Positions 26,872 to 35,288 of a stretch of DNA of 64,000 nucleotides are shown in pieces. The notes beneath the pieces were generated by a model that saw only the letters and a list, made by a program, of their open reading frames with translations, did not search any database and was not told the origin of the DNA. This DNA is from Mycobacterium sp. (GTDB lineage Bacteria > Actinomycetota > Actinomycetes > Mycobacteriales > Mycobacteriaceae). Numbering within the stretch: position 1 is the stretch's first letter; every line of letters begins with the position of its first letter. Made by a program: the position numbers and the translations under genes. The stretch covers positions 1 through 64,000 of the forward strand of contig JAOPWC010000044.1 in assembly GCA_025965895.1 (NCBI GenBank). Direction: 5' to 3'.

Positions 26872-27464
26872 TCACAGGACGGGGGTGAGCTTGAACGGCA
26901 TTGTGACGGTGAGCCACTTGTTGGCACCGCACGCGCCTTGATCCGATCGTCTTGTCCCAGCCAACGAGGGTGCCTGGATTGGCCGGGTCCGGCGAGAACT
27001 GGAGGGCCTGCGCCGCGGGGGTAGCGGTGCCGTGGGCACAGGATTCCCAGTGATCAATGGTGCCGATCGGTTTGTTGGTACACCTTGCCGTCCGGTGTTG
27101 CGAATCGGCCCGTCCGGGGATCGTAGTGCGCAACGGCCAGCGACGGGCCGCGAAACACATTGGTAGAGAACGCGCTTCGCGCTGCCGGGAGTGTCGCACC
27201 CCGCGGACCTGGTGGCTGCGGAGCAGTCGGTGTGGTGCCCTCCAACGGGCCGAAGACATAGTCGCCAAAGGTCACCCGATCGTCGGGCGGAACGCCTTGG
27301 GCAATGAGGTTCGGATCGATGGGATACGGGCCGAGCGCTGTCTGCGCCTGCGAGTACAGCAGCGGGCCAGAGTGTTCGACAAGTGTTGGGGAGCGATCGG
27401 CCACACTGTTGAGGTCGCCGAAGATCGTCGATGACGAGTCGAACAGCGACATGCGGTTGTCCAT
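26872..27464 (-). pseudogene. Mce-family C-terminal fossil
   Basis: From 27464 the minus strand reads FDSSSTIFGDLNSVADRSPT and LVEHSGPLLYSQAQTALGPY, then IDPNLIAQGVPPDDRVTFGD and LAVAHYDPRTGRFATPDGKV followed by YQQTD. These resemble the C-terminal tail of Mce (mammalian cell entry) proteins, with an apparent internal deletion after AQTA. Frame changes follow, leading into unassigned secreted-protein-like stretches (DHWESCAHGTATPAAQ, GACGANKWLTVTM) as far as 26872. No Mce N-terminal domain is present. The assignment is from memory and moderate. Confidence 0.5.
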
Positions 27465-27699
27465 CGTAGGCGCTATCCATATAAAAATAGCAAAAACGAC
27501 ACCTTGGCTCATGACGTTGCCCGCACGCCCAGTGGCGACAATCGGCCGACGCCCTTCTTTGACTACGCGGCATCGTCCGCGGCGAGGACTGTGCAGGCGT
27601 AACGGGTCTGCGCCAACCTGGGGAATGGCGCACGGCAGCATGGTTTTCGGCCTGGGCTGCACCATCGCCACCCGATGTGGGCGAAGGTGATTGGCGCCG
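27465..27699. other. Intergenic with a weak operator-like site
   Basis: About 235 bases. An AT-rich stretch at 27482-27499 matches 12 of 18 positions of the palindrome seen at promoters in the following cluster, so it may be a sixth, weak site. No gene seen. Confidence 0.35.
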
Positions 27700-29088
27700 T
27701 CAGCTCCGCAGCGCGCTGACCAGATCGGCCACGATCTGTGCCGCCGGCCCACTGTCGTCGGGTAGCTCGCTGTTGAGGTAGTCGACCGCCTCTTGACGGC
27801 GGCCATCGGTGATGAGATCCCGCAGCGTGGCCACCATCGACTCGCGATCGGGCAGGGCGGCAGCCAGCACGTCGACCAGTTCCCAGTCCCGGTGCAGCGC
27901 CAGCGACCGCTCGTAGAACGCGAACCCGCTGACCGGCTCTCCGCCCAGTGTGCCGCGATACCGGTACGGGCCTTCCATGTACTCGAGTGGAAGGGCATGT
28001 GCGGGGGCAGCCACCAGCGGCTCGCCCGTCAGGTCAAGGTCGAGCTCGCGCGACCTCAGCCGATGCCGGTCAGGCATGTACCGAGCAGCGGAAGGCGGCG
28101 GGATCAACGTACGGACCGACTCCGGCCACCGTACATAGCTGTCGACGGTCACCTCGATGTCGTCGGTGTACGCGGGGTCGTTCGCACCCTCGGGCGAGCT
28201 TGTGGTCGCACCTGAAAACGATTGCAGTGCATTGTGATCAGTGCGGTCGAACTGTCGCCAGACACTCAGGTCGACGCCGTTGTCAAGGTTGATCGTGCGC
28301 CATTCGTGAGCCCGCGCGCGGATGTCGCCGTTCGTTCCGCCGCCGTTGGCGACCAGCGGGAACCACTGACGGTCGACGTGTCCCGCGCCGCCGGTGACCG
28401 ACTCCTGCAGCGACTCCCACGACAGCGTTCCTGTCATGGTCATCGCGGTCTGGAAGTAGGAGTACGTGTCGGGTTGCCCGAAGCACTCGATCTTCCCGTC
28501 GTAGGCCGCGGCGCCCAATGGCACGGGAGCGCGCGATGGTGTGACATGCAGGTCCAGCCGCATGGGCGCCCCGGCCGGGTCGGCGCCGACGAATACGACG
28601 TCATAGGTGTAGGGCACCAATCGGCCCTGCTCGTCTCGGCAGGTTCGCCAGACGGCGGTGCCTGCACCGCTGTGGTAGGTCATGTCGAGATGGTCGTCCG
28701 CCACCGACAACTTCGGGCGTGCCCCCGGCCGCATATTGTCCGGCGGCATGTCGTAGTCGGTGTACGTCGCGTACGTGCCGTTGTCGAGATCGAACAGGGC
28801 GAGCGTGTAGAAGTCGGCGACGAGCGACTGCCCGGGGCGGTTCTTGTTGAAGATCGTCAGGAATGCGAACCTGCGCCCGGCTTCCCCGACCAGTTCTCCG
28901 GCCAGGAACCACGTATCGGACTCGCAATCAGGATGGTTTCCCTCAGCGGCGGGAAAGCTGAACTGCGGGTCGCACGGCACCAACCGAAATGGGTACCGGC
29001 GCCAGTCATCACCCACAGTGGCCACTCCCGAAGGTTTTCCGTTCCCGGGCACGCCCACCCGCAGTTCCCGGGCCGCGCCGTTGCCCAT
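27700..29088 (-). CDS. CrtC/AttH-like lipocalin-fold protein
   Basis: A 462-residue protein resembling the carotenoid 1,2-hydratase/AttH-like lipocalin family. WFLAGELVGEAGRRFAFLTI and FDLDNGTYATYTDYD open the first barrel. MRLDLHVTPSRAPVPLGAAA, SYFQTAMTMTGTL and HVDRQWFP match the conserved hydratase/AttH blocks, and LEYMEGPYRYRG leads to GFAFYERSLALHRDWEL. Such proteins bind or hydrate hydrophobic terpenoid-like ligands. A divergent P450 starts 76 bases away, so it probably joins the regulon. An operator-like palindrome overlaps the start codon, so the true start could be a GTG at 29058 or 29052. Confidence 0.72.
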   Translation of the reverse strand: MGNGAARELRVGVPGNGKPSGVATVGDDWRRYPFRLVPCDPQFSFPAAEGNHPDCESDTWFLAGELVGEAGRRFAFLTIFNKNRPGQSLVADFYTLALFDLDNGTYATYTDYDMPPDNMRPGARPKLSVADDHLDMTYHSGAGTAVWRTCRDEQGRLVPYTYDVVFVGADPAGAPMRLDLHVTPSRAPVPLGAAAYDGKIECFGQPDTYSYFQTAMTMTGTLSWESLQESVTGGAGHVDRQWFPLVANGGGTNGDIRARAHEWRTINLDNGVDLSVWRQFDRTDHNALQSFSGATTSSPEGANDPAYTDDIEVTVDSYVRWPESVRTLIPPPSAARYMPDRHRLRSRELDLDLTGEPLVAAPAHALPLEYMEGPYRYRGTLGGEPVSGFAFYERSLALHRDWELVDVLAAALPDRESMVATLRDLITDGRRQEAVDYLNSELPDDSGPAAQIVADLVSALRS

Positions 29089-29102
29089 TTTTACTATTTT
29101 AG
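29085..29102 (-). promoter_or_regulatory. Regulon palindrome, copy 1
   Basis: On the minus strand it reads CTAAAATAGTAAAAATGG, matching 16 of 18 positions of the cluster consensus. It lies in the divergent promoter of the CrtC-like gene and the P450 at 29164, overlapping the annotated start of the former. Confidence 0.6.
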
Positions 29103-29163
29103 GCAGTCTAGGTCTACGTCTAGGTTCAGGTCCAGGGTGCGGACACGAGGAGCGAAGAGGAAC

Positions 29164-30402
29164 ATGCCCACGACGACTCCGGTCGATCTGTCAGATTCCG
29201 CGTTGTGGCGGAACGGTTTTCCTGACGATTTGTTCGCCCAGCTACGCCGGGAGCAGCCGATCTTTCACCACGCGCTCACCGACGGCGTGGCCAAGACCGT
29301 CAAGCGTGACTTCTGGATGACGACCAAGCACCGGCATGCCCAACTCATTCACCGCGACACGGACGCGTTCACCGCCGTCGACGGCCCGCTCATCCAGGGT
29401 GTGGGAGTCGTGGGCTCGTTCCCGACCATCATCAACATGGATCCGCCCGACCTGATCAAGCGGCGCAGGGTGATGTCCCATGCCTTCACCCCACGGGCCA
29501 TCGGCAAGCTCGAGGAAGGCATTCGCACGCGGGCCTCCGCAATGGTCGACCGACTCCTCGAGGCCGGCGGCGGCGACTGGATCGGCGACGTCGCCGACGT
29601 GCTTCCGATGACGGTCATCGGCGACATCATCGGCATTCCTGACGAGGACCGCCCGGAGATCTTCGACACCCTCGATCGCATCCTGAAAGCCAGTTCGCCC
29701 GAGTCGCAGGTGACCGAGCAGGAGCATCTCGAACTCTTCGGCAAGATTTTCACATACGCGCTCGAACTGACCGCAGAGAAGCAGCGCACCCCAGCCGATG
29801 ACATCTGGAGCACGTTGACCTCAGCCGTAGTCACCGACGAGAACGGTGAGCGGCTGTCCATACCCGCCAACGAGCTGGAGATTTTCTTCTTCGTGATCGC
29901 CTTCGCGGGCAGCGACACCACGAAGAACGCGCTGGCCTCTGGACTTCAGGCGTTTGTCGCCAACCCGGGGGAGATCGAGCGGTACCGCGCCGCCGAAGCG
30001 GTTCGACCGAGCGCGGTCGAAGAGGTGCTGCGCTGGTCGACGCCGGTGGCGTTTTGGACACGCAGCGCGAAGGTCGATGTGGAGATGGACGGTGTCACCA
30101 TCCCGAAGGGCGATCGGGTGGTGTCGATGCTGCGTTCGGCGAATCGCGACGAGGAAGTGTTCGAAGACCCGTTCATCTTCGACATAGGCCGTGCCGAGAA
30201 CCCGCATGTCACGTTCGGTGGCGGGGGGCCACACCATTGCCTGGGCGCGATGCTGGCCCGCGCTGAGATCCGCGCGGTGCTCGACGAGTTGCTGTGCCGT
30301 GCCGACGACATCAGCCTCGGTCCGCCCAAGGTCACCCACCCCAACCTGACGAACAACATGTCGATCTTCGACGAGATGCCGATTTCCCTGACGCCACGCT
30401 GA
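29164..30402 (+). CDS. Cytochrome P450, CYP125/142-like
   Basis: A 412-residue P450. AGSDTT (residues 248-253) is the I-helix oxygen-activation motif, ExxR is Glu287/Arg290 in EVLR, and FGGGGPHHCLG holds the heme-ligating Cys359. PVAFWTRSAKVDVEMDGVTI and the RSANRDEEVFEDPF block resemble steroid or branched-lipid P450s of the CYP124/125/142 type, suggesting hydroxylation of a hydrophobic substrate. It is soluble and needs ferredoxin and reductase, neither of which is encoded in this window. ATG at 29164 after GAGGA. It faces the CrtC-like gene across a shared operator-like site and is followed by the GntR regulator. Confidence 0.9.
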   Translation: MPTTTPVDLSDSALWRNGFPDDLFAQLRREQPIFHHALTDGVAKTVKRDFWMTTKHRHAQLIHRDTDAFTAVDGPLIQGVGVVGSFPTIINMDPPDLIKRRRVMSHAFTPRAIGKLEEGIRTRASAMVDRLLEAGGGDWIGDVADVLPMTVIGDIIGIPDEDRPEIFDTLDRILKASSPESQVTEQEHLELFGKIFTYALELTAEKQRTPADDIWSTLTSAVVTDENGERLSIPANELEIFFFVIAFAGSDTTKNALASGLQAFVANPGEIERYRAAEAVRPSAVEEVLRWSTPVAFWTRSAKVDVEMDGVTIPKGDRVVSMLRSANRDEEVFEDPFIFDIGRAENPHVTFGGGGPHHCLGAMLARAEIRAVLDELLCRADDISLGPPKVTHPNLTNNMSIFDEMPISLTPR

Positions 30403-30500
30403 ACTCGGGGCTGAATCGGAACCGGGGGTGCGCAACGGGTCTCCTGCAACCGCTGGGCCTTCACCACCTCGGCACCCGCGTCGACCAGAAGCTTCTCCGA

Positions 30501-30518
30501 GTTATTTTGTCATCTTAG
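30501..30518 (-). promoter_or_regulatory. Regulon palindrome, weak copy upstream of the GntR gene
   Basis: On the minus strand it reads CTAAGATGACAAAATAAC, 12 of 18 consensus positions. It lies 68 bases upstream of the regulator's ATG, which would fit autoregulation, but the match is weak. Confidence 0.35.
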
Positions 30519-30586
30519 TTACTTTTATCGAATAGCGGGCGGTTAACCGCAGGTACGGCGCCTATCACTGTTAATATTGTGAGGAC

Positions 30587-31396
30587 ATGACAACACTCGG
30601 AATTGGTCCCGAGGCTCGACGTCGACTGTCGGCCCGCAGGACCGCAGAAATCGTCGCCGATGAGCTTCGCAGGCAGATAATCGACGGTGAACTGGCCGAC
30701 GGCGACCTGTTGCCGCGCCAGGAGATGCTCGTCGAGCATTTCAACGTGAGCTTGGTGTCGCTGCGGGAAGCGTTGCGAATCCTCGAGACGGAAGGTCTGG
30801 TCTCGGTTCGCCGCGGCAACCGCGGAGGCGCGGTTGTGCATGCGCCGGCCAAGGCGAGCGCAGCTTATATGCTCGGCCTGTTGTTGCAGAGTGACTACGT
30901 GCCGTTGGGCGATCTCGGGACGGCGCTGCAGGAACTCGAGCCGATGTGCGCGGCGATGGCAGCGCGTCGCGCCGACCGCGCGGAGACGCTCATCCCAACG
31001 CTCAAAGAGATCAACGCGTCCATGGCCGAGCACATCGAAGACGGAGCCCGGTTCACGGAGATCGGCGGGCAGTTCCACGACGAAGTGGTCCGCGGCTGCG
31101 GCAATCACACGATGATCGCGGTGGTCGGCAGCCTGGAGACGCTGTGGACCGGCCACCTCAACTGGTGGGCGCGGGAAACCGCGGCACGCGGTCAGTACCC
31201 GTCGATGAACAAGCGCCGCATCGCATTGGCCACGCACACCAAGATGACCGATGCGATAGAGGCCGGCGACACCGAACGCGCCCGCAAACTTGCTGTACGC
31301 CACCTATCGGACACACAAACGTACCTGCTGGCAGGTGATCCCGAGCAGCGGATTGTCGCGTTGTCGCCGCAAGCATTCGCGCGCCGCCAGCGCTGA
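30587..31396 (+). CDS. GntR/FadR-family transcriptional regulator
   Basis: A 269-residue regulator. Residues 15-80 form a winged helix-turn-helix: TAEIVADELRRQIIDGELAD, then PRQEMLVEHFNVSLVSLREA and LETEGLVSVRRGNRGGAVV. The rest is an FCD-type all-helical ligand domain (LEPMCAAMAARRADR, GQFHDEVVRGCGNHTMIAVV), where His residues usually hold a metal and an acidic ligand binds. FadR-subfamily members sense organic acids or acyl-CoAs. It lies in the middle of the catabolic cluster and is the obvious candidate to bind the shared palindrome. Convergent with the OB-fold gene, 15 bases apart. Confidence 0.88.
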   Translation: MTTLGIGPEARRRLSARRTAEIVADELRRQIIDGELADGDLLPRQEMLVEHFNVSLVSLREALRILETEGLVSVRRGNRGGAVVHAPAKASAAYMLGLLLQSDYVPLGDLGTALQELEPMCAAMAARRADRAETLIPTLKEINASMAEHIEDGARFTEIGGQFHDEVVRGCGNHTMIAVVGSLETLWTGHLNWWARETAARGQYPSMNKRRIALATHTKMTDAIEAGDTERARKLAVRHLSDTQTYLLAGDPEQRIVALSPQAFARRQR

Positions 31397-31411
31397 CGGG
31401 TGTGAACGGAA

Positions 31412-31855
31412 CTACGCTGCTCCCAGCTCGCGGCGCGGGCGAAACTGCGGGAGCGCGAACTCTTCTCGTTGTTCGAACGTCACCTCCATCGGCAGCCCGC
31501 AACGTAGCTCGTCCGGTTCCGCCTCGACGATGTTGGTCAGTATCCGTACGCCGGGCGCGTCGTCGAGTTCCGTGAGGCCGATGATCATCGGTCCCGCGTC
31601 GACGAAACCGGGGTGGAACGGCTGGTGCAGGATGGTGAAGGCGAACAACGTGCCCCGACCGCTGACCTCGACAGCGACGGGTTTGCCGACCGTACCCTCT
31701 ATACCGCCCGGTACTTCCGGCACCGGGCTGGGGGGATGCTGCAGGATGTCGGTGCCCTCGAAGCCCTGCACTGTCAGCCTGCCCTCCTTGGCGTTGTCCC
31801 AATAGAACGCGGTCACCGGGTCGGGGATCGGGACCGGGCGGACGTTGAGTTCCAT
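31412..31855 (-). CDS. OB-fold (DUF35-type) acyl-CoA-associated protein lacking the zinc ribbon
   Basis: A 147-residue protein of the DUF35/OB-fold group that partners SCP2-thiolase-fold enzymes. FYWDNAKEGRLTVQGFEGTD, then ILQHPPSPVPEVP, corresponds to the rubredoxin-like segment, but the usual CxxC cysteines are absent. The OB domain follows: GRGTLFAFTILHQPFHPGF and MIIGLTELDDAPGVRILTNI. In ChsH2/Ltp2 systems such a protein activates a thiolase-fold aldolase. A candidate partner, a cysteine-less thiolase-fold protein, lies at 39660-40787. The promoter is divergent from the second P450 over copy 2 of the palindrome. Confidence 0.8.
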   Translation of the reverse strand: MELNVRPVPIPDPVTAFYWDNAKEGRLTVQGFEGTDILQHPPSPVPEVPGGIEGTVGKPVAVEVSGRGTLFAFTILHQPFHPGFVDAGPMIIGLTELDDAPGVRILTNIVEAEPDELRCGLPMEVTFEQREEFALPQFRPRRELGAA

Positions 31856-31989
31856 TACTCCCCTTCGTATTCTGCCAACTGAACCCGCGGCTTCCAGCGG
31901 GCACGTGATCCAACCGGCGCCGCTGAGCTCGATCGCGCACAGCGGTCGGCGCTACATGGTGTCCCTGAAGTTTTCTTCGCCTAGAATAC

Positions 31990-32007
31990 CTAAAATAGCA
32001 AAGATAG
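31990..32007 (+). promoter_or_regulatory. Regulon palindrome, copy 2 (reference copy)
   Basis: CTAAAATAGCAAAGATAG, with dyad symmetry CTA...T.GC.A...TAG. It lies 39 bases upstream of the P450 GTG at 32047 and 134 bases upstream of the divergent OB-fold gene. Confidence 0.65.
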
Positions 32008-32046
32008 GGTGAAAGAACCCGTAAGCGCTGCCGGCGGGAGGCACGT

Positions 32047-33225
32047 GTGACGATCACACCGGATTTGGTGGACGACCCGTACCGCTTCTTCGAGTTCAAG
32101 CGCAAAACCGAACCGGTATGGCGCGGGACGATCATGGACACCTCCATGGCGCCGCCGGAGCTGATACCCGACGAGGAGTGGACGCTCTTCGACTTCAACA
32201 GCGTCTTCGCCGCATTCCGCGACGACGAACTGTTCGATTCGGACTTCTACAACAACACGATCGGATTGGTTTTCGGTCCAACGATTCTCGGCATGCACGG
32301 CAAGCAACACCACGACCACCGAAGCCTGGTCGCCAAGGCGTTCCGCCAGAGCGCCCTGGCACAGTGGGAGCCCGCCGTCATCGACGCGATCTGCGTCAAA
32401 CTCGTTGACGAGATCAAGAACGACGGTGGGACTGACCTTGTCAAGGCGGTGACGCTCGAGTTCCCGACGCGGGTTACCGCGGCACTGCTCGGCCTGCCGC
32501 AGGAAGACCTCGACCTGTTCCGTCGACTGTCGTTGCACCTGATCTCGATCACCACCGATATCGAGGCGGGTCTGCAGGCGTCCGTCGAGTTGGGCGAGTA
32601 CTTCCTCCACCAGGTTGAGCAGCGGCGGCGCGCTATGACCAGCGACATCATCGGGGATCTCGTCGCCGCCGAGATCGACGGCGAAAACCTCACCGACGAC
32701 GCGATCATTTCCTTCCTGCGGTTGCTGCTTCCGGCCGGGCTCGAAACCACCTACCGGTCCTCGAGCAACCTGCTGTACCTGCTGCTGACTCACCCGGACC
32801 AACTCGAAGCGCTGCAGCACAACCGTGACCTCGTTCCGGCCGCGATCGAAGAAGCCCTTCGCTACGAGACACCACTCGTCAGCGTTCCCCGGACGACGAC
32901 CCGGGAGGTCGAGATACACGGTACGACGATCCCCGCCGGCTCCCATGTCAACCTGTGCATCGGCTCGGCCAATCGCGACGAAACGCGCTGGACCGAATCC
33001 AGCGCTTTCGACATCCACCGGCCACGTCGTACACACATCTCCTTCGCGGGCGGCATTCACAGCTGCCTTGGCATGCATCTGGCCAGGGTCGAAACCCGCG
33101 CGATGCTCAACAGCCTCTTCGACCGGGTGTCAGACCTGCGCCTGGCGCCCGACGAAGACACGAAGATCGTCGGAATGCCGTTCCGCTCGCCGGCGAATCT
33201 CCCGGTGACGTTTCGCCCCGCGTGA
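32047..33225 (+). CDS. Cytochrome P450
   Basis: A 392-residue P450. AGLETT (230-235) is the I-helix motif, with Glu in place of the more common acidic/Gly pair. EEALRYETP gives the ExxR, and FAGGIHSCLGMHLAR holds heme Cys340. It begins MTITPDLVDDPYRFFEFKRK without a signal or membrane anchor. It differs clearly from the P450 at 29164, so the cluster has two distinct oxygenation steps or two substrates. GTG start. The promoter is shared with the OB-fold gene. The redox partner is not encoded nearby. Confidence 0.9.
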   Translation: MTITPDLVDDPYRFFEFKRKTEPVWRGTIMDTSMAPPELIPDEEWTLFDFNSVFAAFRDDELFDSDFYNNTIGLVFGPTILGMHGKQHHDHRSLVAKAFRQSALAQWEPAVIDAICVKLVDEIKNDGGTDLVKAVTLEFPTRVTAALLGLPQEDLDLFRRLSLHLISITTDIEAGLQASVELGEYFLHQVEQRRRAMTSDIIGDLVAAEIDGENLTDDAIISFLRLLLPAGLETTYRSSSNLLYLLLTHPDQLEALQHNRDLVPAAIEEALRYETPLVSVPRTTTREVEIHGTTIPAGSHVNLCIGSANRDETRWTESSAFDIHRPRRTHISFAGGIHSCLGMHLARVETRAMLNSLFDRVSDLRLAPDEDTKIVGMPFRSPANLPVTFRPA

Positions 33226-33314
33226 GAGGCCGGCCAATCCCCCGTTCCTGCTGCCCTTCGGCTCACCGTCGCGGCGCTGCGACTGATCGTGCCGTCGTGG
33301 CGCTGGATCTGCGT

Positions 33315-33693
33315 GCGCTCGTCGATGAAGCACGTCAGCACGTGCTCGTTGAACACCTCACTGGGCAGCTTGTCGCCGGACAAGGCCACCTTCAGCTCAG
33401 CGAACTTGCGCAGCATCGGCGACCACACCAAATCAGCGGCCGCCTGCGCGATGTTCGACGGCGCTCATGTCCTTGACACGTTCGCTGTGATCGTAGGTGC
33501 CCGGGCGCAACTGCGTGAACGACGTCGGCTCGATCCCGTATTCCTCCTTCGGGCGACCCGCCTCCGCATTCAAGTTCGTACCGTCCGCATCGGTGATGAA
33601 CTGCGGCGCGAACTCGACGTACTTCGACGCCAGCCGACCATCGAATATGTCCGGCGGCTCCACCACGTGATCATCCACGCTCACCATGACCAT
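33315..33693 (-). pseudogene. Amidohydrolase-2 family fossil with two internal deletions
   Basis: Begins MVMVSVDDHVVEPPDIFDGR and SKYVEFAPQFITDADGTNLN, the normal start of a mycobacterial amidohydrolase (metal-dependent decarboxylase/hydrolase superfamily), as far as SERVKDMSA. It then jumps, with a frame change, to NIAQAAADLVWSPMLRKFAE and LKVALS, dropping about 200 residues, and jumps again to GDKLPSEVFNEHVLTCFID, dropping about 25 more. Metal-binding central motifs are gone, so it cannot be active. The first metal-ligand strand (DDHVVEPP) survives. Confidence 0.8.
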
Positions 33694-33744
33694 GTCGTGG
33701 ACCTCATCGGACCCCTCTCTCCTATCGGTGAAGTATCGGGAGCG

Positions 33745-35280
33745 TCACACGATTCGTGATTTTCGTCCCTGCCAGTAGCGCTCACGAATGCGCCTCTTGT
33801 AGAGCTTGCCGTTCGGATCACGAGGCAGCTCAGCAGCGAATTCCACTGTGCGCGGGCACTTGTAGGCGGCCAGGTGGGCCCGGCAGTACTCGATGAGCTC
33901 GGCTTCGAGCGCAGGCCCCGCAGACATGCCGTCGACCGGCTGTACGACGGCCTTGACCTCCTCGCCGAAATCGTCATTCGGGACACCGAACACCGCCGCG
34001 TCGACGAGCTTCGGATGCATGACGAGAAGGTTCTCGGCCTCCTGCGGGTAGATGTTCACTCCACCCGAGACGATCATGAACGTCGACCGGTCGGTGAGGT
34101 ACAGGTAGCCGTCCCTGTCGACGTAGCCCATGTCTCCCAGCGACCGCCAACCGCGTTCGTTGGATACCGACGCCGTTTTGTCGGGATCTTTGAAGTACTC
34201 GAAGGCGGGACCGCCTTCGAAATAGAGCTCCCCGGAATCCCCCGCCGGCAGCTCCGCACCGTTATCGGAGACCACATGCACCGGGCTGAACGGCTTGCCC
34301 ACCGAGCCTGGATGGGCGAGCCACTCCTGTGGGCCGATCACCGTGCCCGCGAATCCCTCTGTCCCACCGTAATACTCGTGGATGAGCGGACCAAACCACT
34401 CCATCATCCGGTGCTTGACTTCCACCGGGCACGGGGCCGCCGCGTGGATCACACATTGCAGGCTCGACAGGTCGTAGCGCTGGCGGACCGCCGTGGGCAG
34501 CTTGAGCATCCGCACGAACATGGTGGGCACGAATTGCGCGTGTGTGACCCGGTTGGTCTCGACAAGGCGCAGGACAGCCTCGGCGTCGAACTTGCGCATG
34601 AGGATCGAGGCCGCACCGACGCGATGGACCGCCATGGTGTAGTTCACCCCTGCCGCGTGGTAGAGCGGCGCAGGCGAGAGATACACGCTCGAGGAGGTCA
34701 TGCCGTATCGCTGAGTAAGCGCGTACTCCAGCACCTTCTGCGCCCATGAGCCGTTGCCGTCGGTGGGGAGCGGCCGCCGGACGGCCTTGGGCCGCCCGGT
34801 GGTGCCGGAGGAGTAGAGCATCTCGGATCCGTCGGAGACCGGCGGCGCGTGGGCCGCCGAAGCTACGGCATCGTCGTAGGAACGCCAGCCGGAACAGCTG
34901 CCGCCGACTTCGATGTGCACGTCGACGCCGGTGTTCGCCTGCAGGATTCGCGACCCGTGTTGGGCCATCGAGGCATCGACGAACACCGCTTTCGCCTCGG
35001 AGTCGTCGATGACGTAAGCCACGTCGTCCGGCGTGAAGTGGGTGTTCACCGCGGTGTAATACAGCCCCGAAAGCTGACAACCCCAGCTGATTTCGAGGAA
35101 CTCAGGGCAGTTCGGGAGCACCAGAGCCACACCGTCGCCGCGGCGCAGTCCCGCCTCCTGAAGCAGGGCGGCAACCCGTTGACTCCTGGCGTACAGCTCG
35201 CGGTACGAGATGGTGTCGCCGTCCGCGACGATCAGCGCCGGGGACTGCGCGGCCCTGGTCGCGTGATCGGCGATGTTCAC
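33745..35280 (-). CDS. Acyl-CoA synthetase (FadD-type CoA ligase)
   Basis: A 511-residue ANL-superfamily ligase that activates a carboxylic acid to its CoA thioester. MLYSSGTTGRPKAVRRPL is the P-loop, EYYGGTEGFAGT the A5 motif, GWRSLGDMGYVDRDGYLYLT contains the A7/A8 region, VSGGVNIYPQEAENLL is a true CoA-ligase-type motif, and PRDPNGKLYKRRIRE holds the catalytic Lys. It is the last gene of a long minus-strand operon (40787 to 33745), 8 bases after the crotonase gene. It presumably activates the ring or side-chain acid of the pathway substrate; the exact acid is unknown. Confidence 0.9.
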   Translation of the reverse strand: MNIADHATRAAQSPALIVADGDTISYRELYARSQRVAALLQEAGLRRGDGVALVLPNCPEFLEISWGCQLSGLYYTAVNTHFTPDDVAYVIDDSEAKAVFVDASMAQHGSRILQANTGVDVHIEVGGSCSGWRSYDDAVASAAHAPPVSDGSEMLYSSGTTGRPKAVRRPLPTDGNGSWAQKVLEYALTQRYGMTSSSVYLSPAPLYHAAGVNYTMAVHRVGAASILMRKFDAEAVLRLVETNRVTHAQFVPTMFVRMLKLPTAVRQRYDLSSLQCVIHAAAPCPVEVKHRMMEWFGPLIHEYYGGTEGFAGTVIGPQEWLAHPGSVGKPFSPVHVVSDNGAELPAGDSGELYFEGGPAFEYFKDPDKTASVSNERGWRSLGDMGYVDRDGYLYLTDRSTFMIVSGGVNIYPQEAENLLVMHPKLVDAAVFGVPNDDFGEEVKAVVQPVDGMSAGPALEAELIEYCRAHLAAYKCPRTVEFAAELPRDPNGKLYKRRIRERYWQGRKSRIV

Positions 35281-35288
35281 CGGCAGTC

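Noticed and set aside
28222..29163. Long open frame continuing about 310 codons upstream of the first P450
   Set aside because: It is antisense to the CrtC-like gene, has no P450-like sequence, and the ATG at 29164 with an upstream ribosome binding site starts the family match.
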